From Acytostelium subglobosum LB1 (lineage: Eukaryota; Evosea; Eumycetozoa; Acytosteliales; Acytosteliaceae), in contig NW_012236531.1 in NCBI RefSeq assembly GCF_000787575.1, positions 643,396-707,395 on the forward strand: a stretch of DNA of 64,000 bases, given 5' to 3'. The notes below the pieces were generated by a model. That model made no database searches and was not told the DNA's origin. It saw only the letters and a program-made list of their open reading frames with translations. A program made the translations under genes and the position numbers. Shown here piece after piece: positions 34,379 through 45,561 of this stretch (position 1 is the first letter of the stretch; each line of letters opens with the position of its first letter).

Positions 34379-34686
34379 TTATTCTGCTACAGTCTTCATC
34401 GATGCCTCTAGATAGTCCACCTGTCTCTCCAATATCGACAGCTTCTCATTAACAGTCGCCAGCTTATTTCTTGTTGACAGTTCTAAGAACATTCGTAGTT
34501 TTAGATTGATTGATTGATTGGCACTGGGTAAGTATACTTGTTTGCTTGAATGCTTGGCTCTCTCTCTCTCTCTTTAGACTACATACCAAACTTGTTCAAA
34601 AAGTCAATGATCTTTTGAATGTTGATGGTGATGCCTTCGATGAACTCTCTCTCTTCCCAATCTCTCTGAATGGCTGACTTTGACAT
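34379..34686 (-). CDS. brk1: BRK1 / HSPC300, SCAR/WAVE complex subunit
   Basis: Two exons (34587-34686 and 34379-34482) encode 67 residues, close to the 75 of human BRK1. The first exon reads AIQRDWEEREFIEGITINIQ and ends KIIDFLNKF, matching the human [26 protein letters not shown]. The second reads RNKLATVNEKLSILERQVDY and ends AE. It is a short coiled coil that forms the core trimer with SCAR/WAVE and Abi, which activates Arp2/3 actin assembly at the leading edge. It is too short to appear as one ORF. A TCTC run sits in the intron. Confidence 0.96.
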
Positions 34687-35168
34687 GACTGTATATATCT
34701 TGTATGTATGTAATGTATGTATGAATGAATGTATCGAAGATTGTTTGTTTCGCTTGTTAAGTGTCTAGATTGAATGATCGATCAGTTGATTGATAGTCTG
34801 ATTGATTGGTTTGATAGTGAACGCACTGCACTGTAATCTGATTGATTAAATGATTGAAGGTGGATATTTATGAAATAATGTACAACAGAGAACAAGAGTA
34901 GTAGTCTTGATCAAGTATATAAAGGTATCCCCTTCAGATGTATGTATTATAAGTATGACTGATTGATTGATTGTGATGAACAATGAATGATCACAGTTGT
35001 CTTTATGTGTGTGAGAGTGTGTGTGAATGTGATGAAAGATCGGATCTGGTTTTGATCAAAATCGTTGTGTGGCCTGACACCCCTTTCGTCTACAGATACT
35101 ATCTCTGTGCAGTCCAATTGACGACCAATCATTCTTTTGATTGAATGACAAAGAATAATATTATATAT
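34687..35168. other. Spacer upstream of BRK1
   Basis: About 480 bases with TGTA, TGAT and GTGTGTGA runs. It holds the promoter of BRK1 and the 3' end of the TCAIM-like gene. No other feature was seen. Confidence 0.45.
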
Positions 35169-37072
35169 TTAAATGGCTTGTGACTTTGAGGTCGATGACT
35201 CGGTGCCATCGTCTTGTTCCAGTGATGATGATTGCTCTGGAACAGCTGCCTCCTCTTTGGGCGCAGACAGTGCAGCGATAAAGTCCTCCACAGAGAAGTC
35301 CCACTTGATGAATATCTCACCAGCTCTTGATATACTGTAATAGTCGGCAATGATCAGACATAGTCCATTGAGCTCCAGATTCCTGAGCTTCTCAGACTCC
35401 TCGTGCAGCTTTTGGTATGCCTTGAACACCTTGTCGTAGCCCTCGGCGTAGACGAATGCGTTGATCGTCGTCAGCTCCTTCAATCCAAGACGCACCTGGA
35501 CATAGTCACGCAGTTGCTCGATGCGATCACTCTCCTTCTGCACCTTTAGCGCCTCCTCGTGGTGTGCGCCAATGATCTCCATGAACTGATTGACTGAGCA
35601 TCTTGTCGATATCTTCAATGTTCCATCCATGTCAATGTAATAGTCTGCCTTCTTCAAGTTTGGAGATATTCCAATATTCAATCCATTCAGTCTATAATTG
35701 CTGTTTGATTGAACGTTTGATTGATTGTTAGTTGATGTCCAAAAATGGTAAGTCCTGGAATCGTTCCAGCCTCAGCCTCAGCATCAGCCACCACCACGTC
35801 AACGTCATCACTTACTTTGTTCGCACTATCTTTTGTATCTGCACCTTGTTCTTGAGGAGCATGGCGGAGAAACTCTCACAGAGCTCCATTTGATCATTCT
35901 GGCCAAGGTGGGCGTGTGGGTCATCGCTGGGATCGTCGTGGAATCGCCAGTTGACTGCGCGTACTTTGAGTAACTTGGTCAACTCTCTTGAGTTGTTATC
36001 AAACTCCTTCTTGTGTTTGGTGAATGAGGCCATCTTCTTCTGACCCTCCTCGCGCTCCTGCTTCACCTGGTCCTCCAGCTCGCGAAGATCCATGCGCGAC
36101 AGGTATCCCTTCCACGACTCCGGGGACGCGCGGTCCAGGTAGACGGTTGGGTCGTTCGACGTGTAGTTGGTCTCAGAGTAGTTGAGGTTGAACTGCATCG
36201 AGCTGACCAGACGCTTGTACGCGGGGCTGACCGCGGCCTTCCACTCTTGGTAGATATCGGCAAAGTCCTGCAGCGCCGTGTAGTTCTCCTGGAAGGTGAA
36301 GGTCGATTCGACGGGGTCGACGTTCATCGTGACGTTGACCTCGAGCTCGCGACGTAGCTTCCTCAGCATGCCCTCGAGGTCGCGGCGCTCCTTCTGCGCA
36401 TCCGTGCTCATCTGACGCGCAAACTGGCGGTTGTCCAGCAAGAAATCCTTGATGGAGCCGTTGATCTTGGGCTGCTTGAAGTTGTCGACCTGATTGATCT
36501 CGGTGATGAAGCGCGTCGGCAGCTCACATTGACCAAAGAGCAGTGCCAGCTGATCGGGCACGTGATTAGGGTTGCGCGAGTTCTCAATGACCTCAATATC
36601 AACGCGACGCAATGGCTGTGTTGTAGCCTTTAGTACATCCTTCTCTGGAATGAAGAATGTCAAAGCATGTGATATAGGTTGAGTATTTGGATCTGGCATT
36701 GGTCTCTTCTTGAACTGATCAATCACTCCCATTATAATCTTCATGTTGTGAGAGTTGACTTTCTGTTTGATTGATCCAAGGTTGACGCGTAAGTACTCGT
36801 TCGCTCAATCATTCATTCAATCAATCATCAGATGTTACCTTCTCCTCTGGATGATGGGTCAATGTGTCTGGATGAACTAGTAGGTAGAACTGCTTGAGGA
36901 TGTTCCTCATCTTGGGTAGTGGTGCAGTGTTGTTGTTGACAGTGCTGTAGAGTCTGGCTACACTCTGATTGAGTGATGTTGTAATTGATACATTGTTGTA
37001 GAGATATCTGCTGCTATTGATGCTGCTACTCTTGCAACTAGCATATTTGAATAGACGTACTCCACCAAACAT
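35169..37072 (-). CDS. TCAIM-like mitochondrial protein (DUF4460/DUF4461)
   Basis: Three exons (36839-37072, 35816-36762, 35169-35691) give 567 residues. The N-terminus (MFGGVRLFKYASCKSSSINS) is Arg/Ser-rich and fits a mitochondrial presequence. Next comes a J-domain-like segment, ILKQFYLLVHPDTLTHHPEE, then VNSHNMKIIMGVIDQF, which matches the T-cell activation inhibitor, mitochondrial (TCAIM) family start. The long second part (LALLFGQCELPTRFI; WRFHDDPSDDPHAHLG; DYYIDMDGTLKISTRCS) is the family C-terminal region. TCAIM in mammals is mitochondrial and linked to metabolic-enzyme turnover. The HPD tripeptide of J-domains is present. A 465-base divergent promoter follows. Confidence 0.85.
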
Positions 37073-37537
37073 TGTTATTGATTATACAAATAGAGATAGA
37101 GATAACTGAATGTATGTCCTGTATACTAATAACTCATCATTGACACATCACTTTCCTTTCGGTCGTTTTTTCATTCACACTAACTGTAACGACCAAAGTT
37201 CGGAAAAGATCATGAGAATAAGCTCTCATTTGGTTCATGTATACCATCCTTGTCTTTATATATCTTTCGAAATAAGATTGATGGTTGAGTAATATATATA
37301 TATCTGTTAACTGTTATCTGTATTCAAGGGTTATGTTATCTACATTGATCATGAGACAGACAGGTTATATTCTCAAGAAATGGTCCATTCGTTGAACAAA
37401 AAGATGTTGTGGGAATTTGATGCTTCTCACTTTGAACTCACTTTCAATGGACCAGCTAGATACAGATAATGAAAGATTGAATGAATGAATGAATCAATAT
37501 ATGATTTAAAGATAGATATCTATGTACATAGTTATAT
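37073..37537. promoter_or_regulatory. Divergent promoter region
   Basis: About 465 AT-rich bases between the starts of the TCAIM-like gene and the repeat protein. TATATATA occurs at 37290-37305 and ATTG/AATG runs near 37475. No gene was seen. Confidence 0.45.
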
Positions 37538-39785
37538 ATGGCCAAGTCAAGGAGAGAGTTTAGATTTAATCCAAATAATAACAAGAACAACAACAACAAC
37601 AACAATAATAACAAATATGTGATACATAATAGTAGAGAGAATGATAAGAATAAAGTAATATATATAGTTCTAACAAATAGAACATTGATTAGAACAATAC
37701 TAGCTAGTGATAGTATATATTATATATTCAATGAACGTAGATATTATCATCAATGGAATAATCTTTATATGATACTATTCTATAACAAACCTGGACTTTT
37801 AATTGATAAGTTAAAGATCAATAAGCCATTGACGATAATACAAGAGAATATCAATTATTTGATACAATCAAGGAATGTAGTTGCATTCCGTGCACTATAC
37901 AATAGAAAGAGAAGGTACTTTGACAATCCAAACCTGTTGTGGCAGGCCATCTCAACTGGATCATTGGAGATTGTAAAGATACTTGCTGCCCAACGAGAGC
38001 CTATAGCATTCCCACGCGAGCCCCCGTTGGCCAAGGAGAGTGTACTGGAGCAGGCCTGGAACGAGCGTCACTTTGACATCTACCTCTACTTCTTTGAGGT
38101 GGACAATCGCAATCACCTTGGACAGCCCCTTCATGACAAGGTCGATCCAAAGGATCGCGCCAAGCATCTGTTTACATCGCGTAATCCAACTGATGTCAAG
38201 CGCGTACTCAAGAGACTGCCCAAGATCTACCACGATGCCCTCGCAATGCAAGCTCACTCTCACATTCACAACATCGTTGCAATGGGTGATATCGAGCTGA
38301 TGGACATGTACATCGCAGCACGTCATCATGGCAAGGGAGACTTCATATACAACATCGTCGAGGGCTACGTTGGCAATGTCATCACAAACATCATCGAGGC
38401 CATTAGCTATGTTTGGAAGAAGAAGTGGAAGGTCGATCTGGACATTGATCGATACCAAACATATATTGGCGAGTTACTGGCTCAGGCCACCATAGATCTC
38501 CAACAGATATATGATGGCGACGACACGTGCCAAGTCGATCTCATGCCTGATCTCCTTCTCCTCGAACTACTGGACACATGGGATACCAGGTCAGATCAGA
38601 AGCCTGTGGCGAACTACACTTCATACCAACAACTGTTCAATAATATTGTTGCCACGGGCTCACTTCGAGCCATCCCCTACCTCATGAGAAAGAGGTCATA
38701 CTGCAAACGAGTCTCATCACAAGTCTTTGGCGCTGGTACACCTGACCAGGTGCGCGTTGTAATGAGGTATCTTCAGAACAACTCGCAGGAGGACTTGCTG
38801 GACCTGCCCAAGCTGTTCACAAACAAGAATGAGCATTCAATCGAAGCAATCCTTGACCTGGTCCCTGGCGATACAATGCGCAAGAAGATCACCTTTTACA
38901 GAGTGGACAGTCACTCTTTGTTGAAGGCAATGCTCAAGCACTGTCCAGACATACCATTCCTCGTGATAGTCAATGATCGAACGATGGCCAACTATGTCAT
39001 CGAGCAACTCAAGTGCAAGACATCACCAATCAGCATATCAAATCTTGGCAATGATGGTATTGATTACCTATTGCGAGTTGGATACACCAAGGGCCTTGAC
39101 ACATTCAAAGAGTACATACATTTGCTCTACAACAACAAGCCTCCAATCCTCTCGGCCTCACTCACCAAATCGTATGTTGTTGTCTTGAGTGATCGATCAC
39201 TCAATCACACAGTCGATCACATCAACTCACACAATCAATCAATCTAGGATACTGATTGGAGGTAACTTAGACATCATCAACTATGTGTTTAAGTCTGGAG
39301 CGATAAGCACCAAGTCAATGCCATCAACTCATGCTTATAACTACATGGCCCCAGCTATATTTGATTATGTCGTGATGAACCTGTTTGCCAAACAAGATAG
39401 CAAGACAGTGTATGAACTTGATAGCAATGGCGTGCCATTAGAGGCTGTCAAGCTGTTCATGAACAACAGGGTATACGGCTACACACATCCAGATGCCAGT
39501 GTTTTGATATATGCGTCGGAGAGATACAACATACCCATAACATACGCTCATATGAAAGGTTATGTCATCGTTGGCCTGTACACAATGGTCAAGTACTTCT
39601 ACGATGGCCTGGCATCCAAACCCAATGAAAGGGACATTGCCCAAGACAAGGAACTGATCAAGCAATGTCAGTACAGGCAACAATATGATATTATGGACTT
39701 AATCTTTGGTCAGTTGTCTCCAGAGGACCAAGCATCCTTGTTACAGAGTGACCCATCCATTGGTATTGCCCTCAAGTCCTATTAA
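37538..39785 (+). CDS. Large dictyostelid ankyrin-related protein
   Basis: Two exons (37538-39171, 39248-39785) encode 723 residues. A basic Asn-rich start of about 40 residues leads to LTNRTLIRTILASD...FNERRYYHQWNNLYMI and degenerate helix-pair repeats. Examples are LLWQAISTGSLEIVKILAAQ, VAMGDIELMDMYIAARHHGK-like, and in exon 2 LIGGNLDIINYVFKSG and VKYFYDGL. These resemble the ankyrin-derived repeat proteins that are expanded in dictyostelids. It has no signal peptide or enzyme motif. Function is unknown, possibly protein binding. It lies between, and on the same strand as, nucleotidyltransferase-like paralogue B 118 bases downstream. Confidence 0.75.
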
Positions 39786-39903
39786 GCCTGCCCTTTCCAG
39801 TCATCATCCCAATTTCCATTTTGTTTCCAGGACTCCTGGAACCCTAACCCCAGGACCTGGAACTTATTCAAGCAAGGCCTCTGCTGATGATCATTCAAAA
39901 ACA

Positions 39904-42331
39904 ATGTCAACAGATATTAGAGCATTCTTCCAGCGCAAGGTAGACCAAGTCAGAGACGACTATGATGCCAAACGAGGACAACAGCATCAACAAGAACAAG
40001 ACCTAGAACAACAACAACAATATAATATATGCATCAGTGGTGATGTGATTGTACAATTCCCATTGCATGCCAATCAAGTGATCATTAAGAGACCAGAGAA
40101 GTTAACAACTGTACCTGGCTCAGTCAATACATGTGATGTGTTGCCCAAGCTCATAGCCAATGGTTGTTACCCAGGCTTAGTCTTTAACATCTTTGCCCTG
40201 CGTTACAACTCAATCTCAAGCTTACACTGCTCCTTCAATGAGCTCAAGTGTTATGATCGCGTTGGTGAAGTATTTAAAGTGTACCGCTCATTCCTCAGGA
40301 ACAATGTATGTTCATTGTAACTAGTTAATGTTGTCTCTCTAACTTACCTAATTACAACAACAGACAAGAGCATATGACTACCCAAGACCATACCATTATG
40401 TTGCTGGACCTGCCGAGACTTATCTTGCACGTTACACACCAGACAATAATGTTGAAGTTGTCTGTTTATTGATCAATCATGCTCCTTCCAACTACATGTT
40501 ATACAATGTATCAAAGGAGACGCACATCAGTAAGTTAGATTAATGATTCACTCAATCGTTCATTCAATCATTCACTCAATCAATCAATCGATCAAACTAA
40601 CTAACACCAAATAGTCGGTGAGAAGGACTTCCAGATTGAGATCGTTAATCAAGAGCCAGCAAGCTCATTGAGCGAGGCTAAGATTATGGTGAGCCAAGTA
40701 TTCAAGGAGCTGACCAATCATGAGATGGAGCAAGATGTACTGATCAAACCAAAGGATGGATACTTTGGTCACTACTCCACCCTACTTCCATTGAGACACA
40801 AGATACCACCTCTCAAACAACTTTGTTACTCCTTACTCCAAGCACTCTACTTTGTGTAAGCCAACTCCTCGCCATTCGCTCACTCAATCAATCAACCAAT
40901 CAACTTCTAACACTGATGGCGCCATGATATAGTGATAGGGACGACTTCAACTCTAAGGTGTGCCATTTGTCATATGATGTGTTGAAGGAGTTCTGCCATT
41001 CATGTCTGGAAGACCCAAGGCCTCAAGGCTATGAGGTGGCCGAGTACTTGTTATCAACACAACTGGTTGTTGTGGATCAGATAGTTGAGGAACTATTCCC
41101 ATTCAACTTGTTTGTTCAATCAATGATGAGAAGACACCTTCATATATTCAACATTAAGCAAGACCTGAATTGGATTAACGAATCAAGCATGGTTGCCCAA
41201 CCCTTGGGAATGATACCATTGATCAATGTATATGATCAGAACAACAAACATCATCAAAAGCTCAAGTTCAAGCAGATACCGGTTGGCAATGTACTCATGG
41301 GTGCCAGAGAGCCAGCCCAGCTCACTCCAGGCTCACCATCAATCGTGGATATGGAATCATTCCTGAAGAACTTTGATGTGTTCACATCCGATCGATTCAA
41401 AGACTTGACGGATAATCATTGGAACAACATAGTGTTCATTGGTGGTGGCATGACTCATTGTCTAATCGGTGCCCAGACCAAAGGTTATGAACAGGCTGAC
41501 ATTGATATTTGTTTCCATGGCCTACAGAGCATCACAGAGTTGAGCAACAAGGTGGAGCAGCTGATGGAGACACTCGGCGACATTAGTCAGTACACGATCA
41601 CTTGTGATCAACATATGATAATATTGTCAAGACACCATCCCTACCGTCACATCCAGATCAACTTACACAAGTATGAATCAATCGAACATATCTTGATGGG
41701 CGTTGATATTGATTGTACATGCTTTGCCTACGATGGCCATAATGTATGGACAACTCAACGTGGAGTCATGGCTATGAACTATCGCCACAACTTTGCCACG
41801 GACTATGGCCAGAGGATAAGAGGTGAGGACCAGTATCCAAGACGTCTGATCAAGTATGTCCTGCGTGGCTTTGGCATTGCATACTTCCCAACACCAGCCA
41901 TCACCGATCAGATCAACAAGATGGTGAAGCCAGTGGAAAAAGGACATGGATTGGAGTTATTGATCTCGGCCAAAAGAGACAATAACATATTCGAATCACT
42001 CTGCGCCAGGACCTGCAGGAGCACACTACCCTATGGCCCAAACATCAACAGAGAGGAGTTTTATAACTTCATAACATCCAACTTTGACGACAACTATGAT
42101 AGCTATTATGGAACATGTGATTGGCCTTTCATATACCATAACCAAGGACCCGTCCACTCATTCTTCCAAGATCTTGGACACAATCTACAATATTGGTGTC
42201 CAGAGACCTACCCATCCATCCGTTATCCATTCAATCACTTTGCTCATGGTGACTACGTATCACTGAACGACGATCAATTGTACACGGTTGATGAAGGTTA
42301 TGATGGTACCCTCGATCAACCTGAGGAATAA
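39904..42331 (+). CDS. Nucleotidyltransferase-like protein, paralogue B
   Basis: Four exons (39904-40305, 40364-40529, 40615-40855, 40933-42331) give 735 residues. It mirrors paralogue A: GDVIVQFPLHANQV, YDYPRPYHYV, GHYSTLLPLRHKIPPLKQ, FCHSCLEDPRPQGYEVAEYL, NIVFIGGGMTHCLIG, YEQADIDICFHGL, MGVDIDCTCFAYDG, WTTQRGVMAMNYR and LIKYVLRGFGIAYFP. The Asp residues expected for nucleotidyl transfer are kept in both copies. Introns 2 and 3 share exact phase and position with paralogue A, and intron 1 is equivalent. The start ATG at 39904 gives MSTDIRAFFQRKVDQ; the upstream open frame overlaps the previous gene and is discounted. The tail here is less acidic. Confidence 0.78.
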
Positions 42332-42646
42332 GACGTCTCTGTTCCCGTTCTTGGCTTTGGCCTTGGACTTGGCCGCTGCGGCCAATAAAGTGTATCTTGC
42401 CTTGCATCTTGTTAATGATACATAGTTGATCAGTACTGGTTTATTGAGTTGATGGCGATGATTGAGTGAGTGAGTGAGTGAGTGAGGGATGGAGATCGCG
42501 CCTTGATGTTGAGATGAGGGAGGCTTGAGTGATTGAGGATCATCTTGTCATCGATACTTGGTCAACTTTGTTATAGCTATTATGTCCTGTTGCTGCGTTG
42601 CTGCTTGTCGTTGATGTTGTTGTTGAGTTGTTCGCGACACATCTTT
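42332..42646. other. Convergent 3' spacer with hairpin and poly(A) signal
   Basis: GGCCGC-T-GCGGCC (42371-42383) forms a perfect hairpin one base before AATAAA at 42384-42389, on the paralogue B side. A GAGT tetranucleotide run lies at about 42465-42487. Nothing else was seen before the OSTC stop. Confidence 0.6.
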
Positions 42647-43078
42647 CTAGAAGTAACCATAACCAGGGATCTTCATTCTGATAAAGACGATGGCAATGTT
42701 GTAGGTGGCAACGATCATTACGAGACCAGCGATAAAGAGGTAGTTGTTGTTCTTCTTCTTGTTGAGATCGAGTATGATGAAGCCAATGGCGCCCAGCGCA
42801 AAGACAAAGCCGGCAGAGAGACCCTCGATGATGTACTGTCCGTTGATACGATACATCTGGAACACCTGTGGTCTGCTGTTACCCTTTCCATCGGGCTCGT
42901 AACCGATTGAGGGTGGCTCGACGATCAGATCGTAGATGAGGCCACTGCTGACCAAGAAGTACGTGAAGAAGATAAAGGCAAAGACGACCATTGGTGAGGG
43001 TGGCTCAATATGTGGCACTCTCAGTCTCATCCTTGGCACTCTAATGAATCTGAATGGTAATTCTAATAATGCATTCAT
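42647..43078 (-). CDS. ostc: OSTC / DC2, oligosaccharyltransferase subunit
   Basis: A single exon encodes 143 residues starting MNALLELPFRFIRVP. The upstream open frame to 43144 is an AT-rich Ile/Tyr run and is not part of the protein. Matches to human OSTC are SGLIYDLIVEPPSIG (human GGIIYDVIVEPPSVG), YRINGQYIIEGL (YRVNGQYIMEGL), ALGAIGFIILD and FIRMKIPGYGYF (FMRMKLPGY). Three TM helices are predicted. It links the STT3A-type oligosaccharyltransferase to the Sec61 channel for co-translational N-glycosylation in the ER. Confidence 0.95.
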   Translation of the reverse strand: MNALLELPFRFIRVPRMRLRVPHIEPPSPMVVFAFIFFTYFLVSSGLIYDLIVEPPSIGYEPDGKGNSRPQVFQMYRINGQYIIEGLSAGFVFALGAIGFIILDLNKKKNNNYLFIAGLVMIVATYNIAIVFIRMKIPGYGYF

Positions 43079-43739
43079 TGTTTTTAAATATATTATTATT
43101 ATTATATCTATATATATATATATTATGTATGATCGATCAATCAAGTTTGATTGTAATAAATGATTGAGGTGACTCTTTGTTGAGGGTCAAGACCTTGAAT
43201 GAGAATGCGATGTTCATCATCACCACCATTTTTGACAACAAAAATCAATCAAACAGCAAAAAAAAAACAAAAGTCAAGTCTTTCTTTGACTTTGATTGAA
43301 TGATTGATTGATAAGTGATTGGTGAATACCAAAATTGGATACATTCACCATTAAGTATTATTAAACAGATAAATGTCAAGGAGTTATATTTATATATTAG
43401 ATGTCATTCATACTTAACAATATTACAAACTAATGTTTGGTTGTCAAGATGGACAATGGACTTGGTTTCAAACCCATAACACTTCGAAACAAAACAAAAC
43501 TAAACTTGTGGACTCAACCCACCCCAAACATCACCAAACAAGTGTCCTGGAGTTATGTCATGTAACTCAGTTACACCTCCTGACAACAACACGTCAGCTG
43601 AGCTCATTAAACCCTCAATTCAACAACAACAACAACACAGTAATAATAATAATAATAACTTATTACTTACCATATATGGTAAAGATATATATTTATAATT
43701 ACTTACATGTAATAATTATTATAACAACAAACATTAACA
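43079..43739. promoter_or_regulatory. Divergent promoter of OSTC and fucosyltransferase
   Basis: About 660 bases. TATATATA occurs near the OSTC start (43108-43120), and poly-A and AAT runs lie near 43260 and 43645-43660. No gene was seen. Confidence 0.45.
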
Positions 43740-45242
43740 ATGTTAAGAACAACTAAATATAAGTTATTTCTTGTTGTTCTGTTCTTTATATCACTGTGGT
43801 TCACATATGAGATGGTGAGCTTGTTTAATAGAGACAAAGATAGTGGCATTATACTTGGTTCATTGGAAAAAGGTGTCACTGATGGTCAATTGGACTCTGA
43901 CGAGCACACCTCATCTCATAATAAGAACTCTGGTTCTGGTTCTCAATCTAAAGAGAGAGGAGCCAATTATAATGACAGCGATAGTGATCACCACTCATCA
44001 AGTAGTTCCAGTCACACAGACACTGGCCCATCAGTCCAGAACAACACGGATAGCCAGCACAAGGAGGACTCGAGCCATCACAAGGAGGACTCGAGCCATA
44101 GCAAGGACAAGGACAAGGACTCGTCGTCATCACAAGATCCAACTCAATCACAATCACAATCAATGTCGGAAGGAGAATCCAACAAGTCATTCCTGTTCCT
44201 GTTTGGTAACACTGAATGGTTTGAACCATCTGGGAGAGCTGGTAATTATTCATGTGGTACGAACAGGGATGCATTTGTTGCTTCAAATGATATGTCTAGA
44301 TTGAACGAAGCCGATGGTATTATATTCTTTGCTTCGGACATGGCAGAGGGTGACGAGAGTTGGAAGATCAAATTGCCAGACTGGTACAAGGGTGTCACAG
44401 TGTTGTACTACCTAGAATCACCGCCAAGCTATCTAGCTTGGTGCGTCAGGACACCCAGCTGCATCGAGTACTTCAACTGGACCATCGGATACATGCCCGT
44501 GCCCCTCAACGATATCAGGGAGTCGTACCTCCACAAACAGGGTTACGACATATTCTTGGAGGAGCAACAGAAGAATCCATTCAACTTCACCACCGATGTG
44601 ATGGCTTTCAAGGAGAATGGCAAGGTGGCATCATGGATGAGCAGCTCATGCAATTCAGTCGTCGACAACATAGAGGAGAGTGATCGTAATCGCTTTATGC
44701 GAAGGGTCATGGAGAAGATGCACGTCGATAGCTATGGATCATGTTTACATAACAAGGACTTGCCAGCTGGCGCTGATCGTTCGGGCCTCGACCCATTCAG
44801 TACAAAGAGCAAAATTATCAATCCTTACAAGTTCTACTTTGCATTGGAGAACAGTAATTGTCCATACTACATCACGGAGAAGGTTCAACAATGTCTGTTC
44901 CATGGTATCGTGCCTGTGTATATGGGTCACGAGACTACACTTCAATACCTGCCACCTGGTTCATACATTGACGTCAAGCAATTCAACACAACACAGCAGT
45001 TGGTCGATCATCTGATATACCTGGACCAGAACGTCGAAGAGTATCATAAATACTTTGCATGGCGAGAGGATATCGAAGTGGTCAAGCGTTGGGGATCAGT
45101 ATTTAGTTATAATGATCCAATGTGTGACCTATTCCATCTATATCTTAAATTCTCAAATCACATGGATACATTCCGAAGGAAGAATTCCTCGGCCGATCCA
45201 AAGCTTATCACCTGTCCAGAGGTATATGATCGAATCGTATAA
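43740..45242 (+). CDS. Alpha-1,3-fucosyltransferase (GT10), type II membrane
   Basis: A single exon encodes 500 residues. Residues 7-25 (KLFLVVLFFISLWFTYEMV) are a signal anchor, so the enzyme is a type II Golgi protein. Residues 30-140 are a Ser/His/Asp/Lys-rich stem with tandem KEDSSH units. The catalytic C-half carries WMSSSCNSVV and the hallmark NPYKFYFALENSNCPYYITE followed by KVQQCLFHGIVPVYMG. The Asn-Ser of the ENS motif and the Lys of TEKV are the GDP-fucose-binding signature of GT10. It transfers fucose from GDP-fucose to N-acetylglucosamine of glycans. Dictyostelids make core or Lewis-type fucosylated glycans on cell-surface proteins. Confidence 0.93.
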   Translation: MLRTTKYKLFLVVLFFISLWFTYEMVSLFNRDKDSGIILGSLEKGVTDGQLDSDEHTSSHNKNSGSGSQSKERGANYNDSDSDHHSSSSSSHTDTGPSVQNNTDSQHKEDSSHHKEDSSHSKDKDKDSSSSQDPTQSQSQSMSEGESNKSFLFLFGNTEWFEPSGRAGNYSCGTNRDAFVASNDMSRLNEADGIIFFASDMAEGDESWKIKLPDWYKGVTVLYYLESPPSYLAWCVRTPSCIEYFNWTIGYMPVPLNDIRESYLHKQGYDIFLEEQQKNPFNFTTDVMAFKENGKVASWMSSSCNSVVDNIEESDRNRFMRRVMEKMHVDSYGSCLHNKDLPAGADRSGLDPFSTKSKIINPYKFYFALENSNCPYYITEKVQQCLFHGIVPVYMGHETTLQYLPPGSYIDVKQFNTTQQLVDHLIYLDQNVEEYHKYFAWREDIEVVKRWGSVFSYNDPMCDLFHLYLKFSNHMDTFRRKNSSADPKLITCPEVYDRIV

Positions 45243-45517
45243 TAATATATTCATCTAATAATAAATATATTGTTAAATTAAGTTCATCACTTGCCCTCGC
45301 CCTCGCCCTTCCCAGGAGTCCAAGATATGTTCAATATCCATTTCTTGAATTGTCATGGATGAAGATGAACCTTTATCTGTTTGATTGATCAGATATTTTT
45401 ACATCTAAAAATAGATCTGATCACCCCAGGGCTAAGTTTGATCATCAGATATGTGAGTGTGTTTTGATGCCATTCAAAGATCAATGATTCAACTTCACAA
45501 TCAAATAGATAATAATA

Positions 45518-45524
45518 ATGGATA

Positions 45525-45561
<37 letters not shown>

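Noticed and set aside
44360-44683. Alternative frame inside the fucosyltransferase
   Set aside because: Shadow of the GT10 frame, which has the family motifs.
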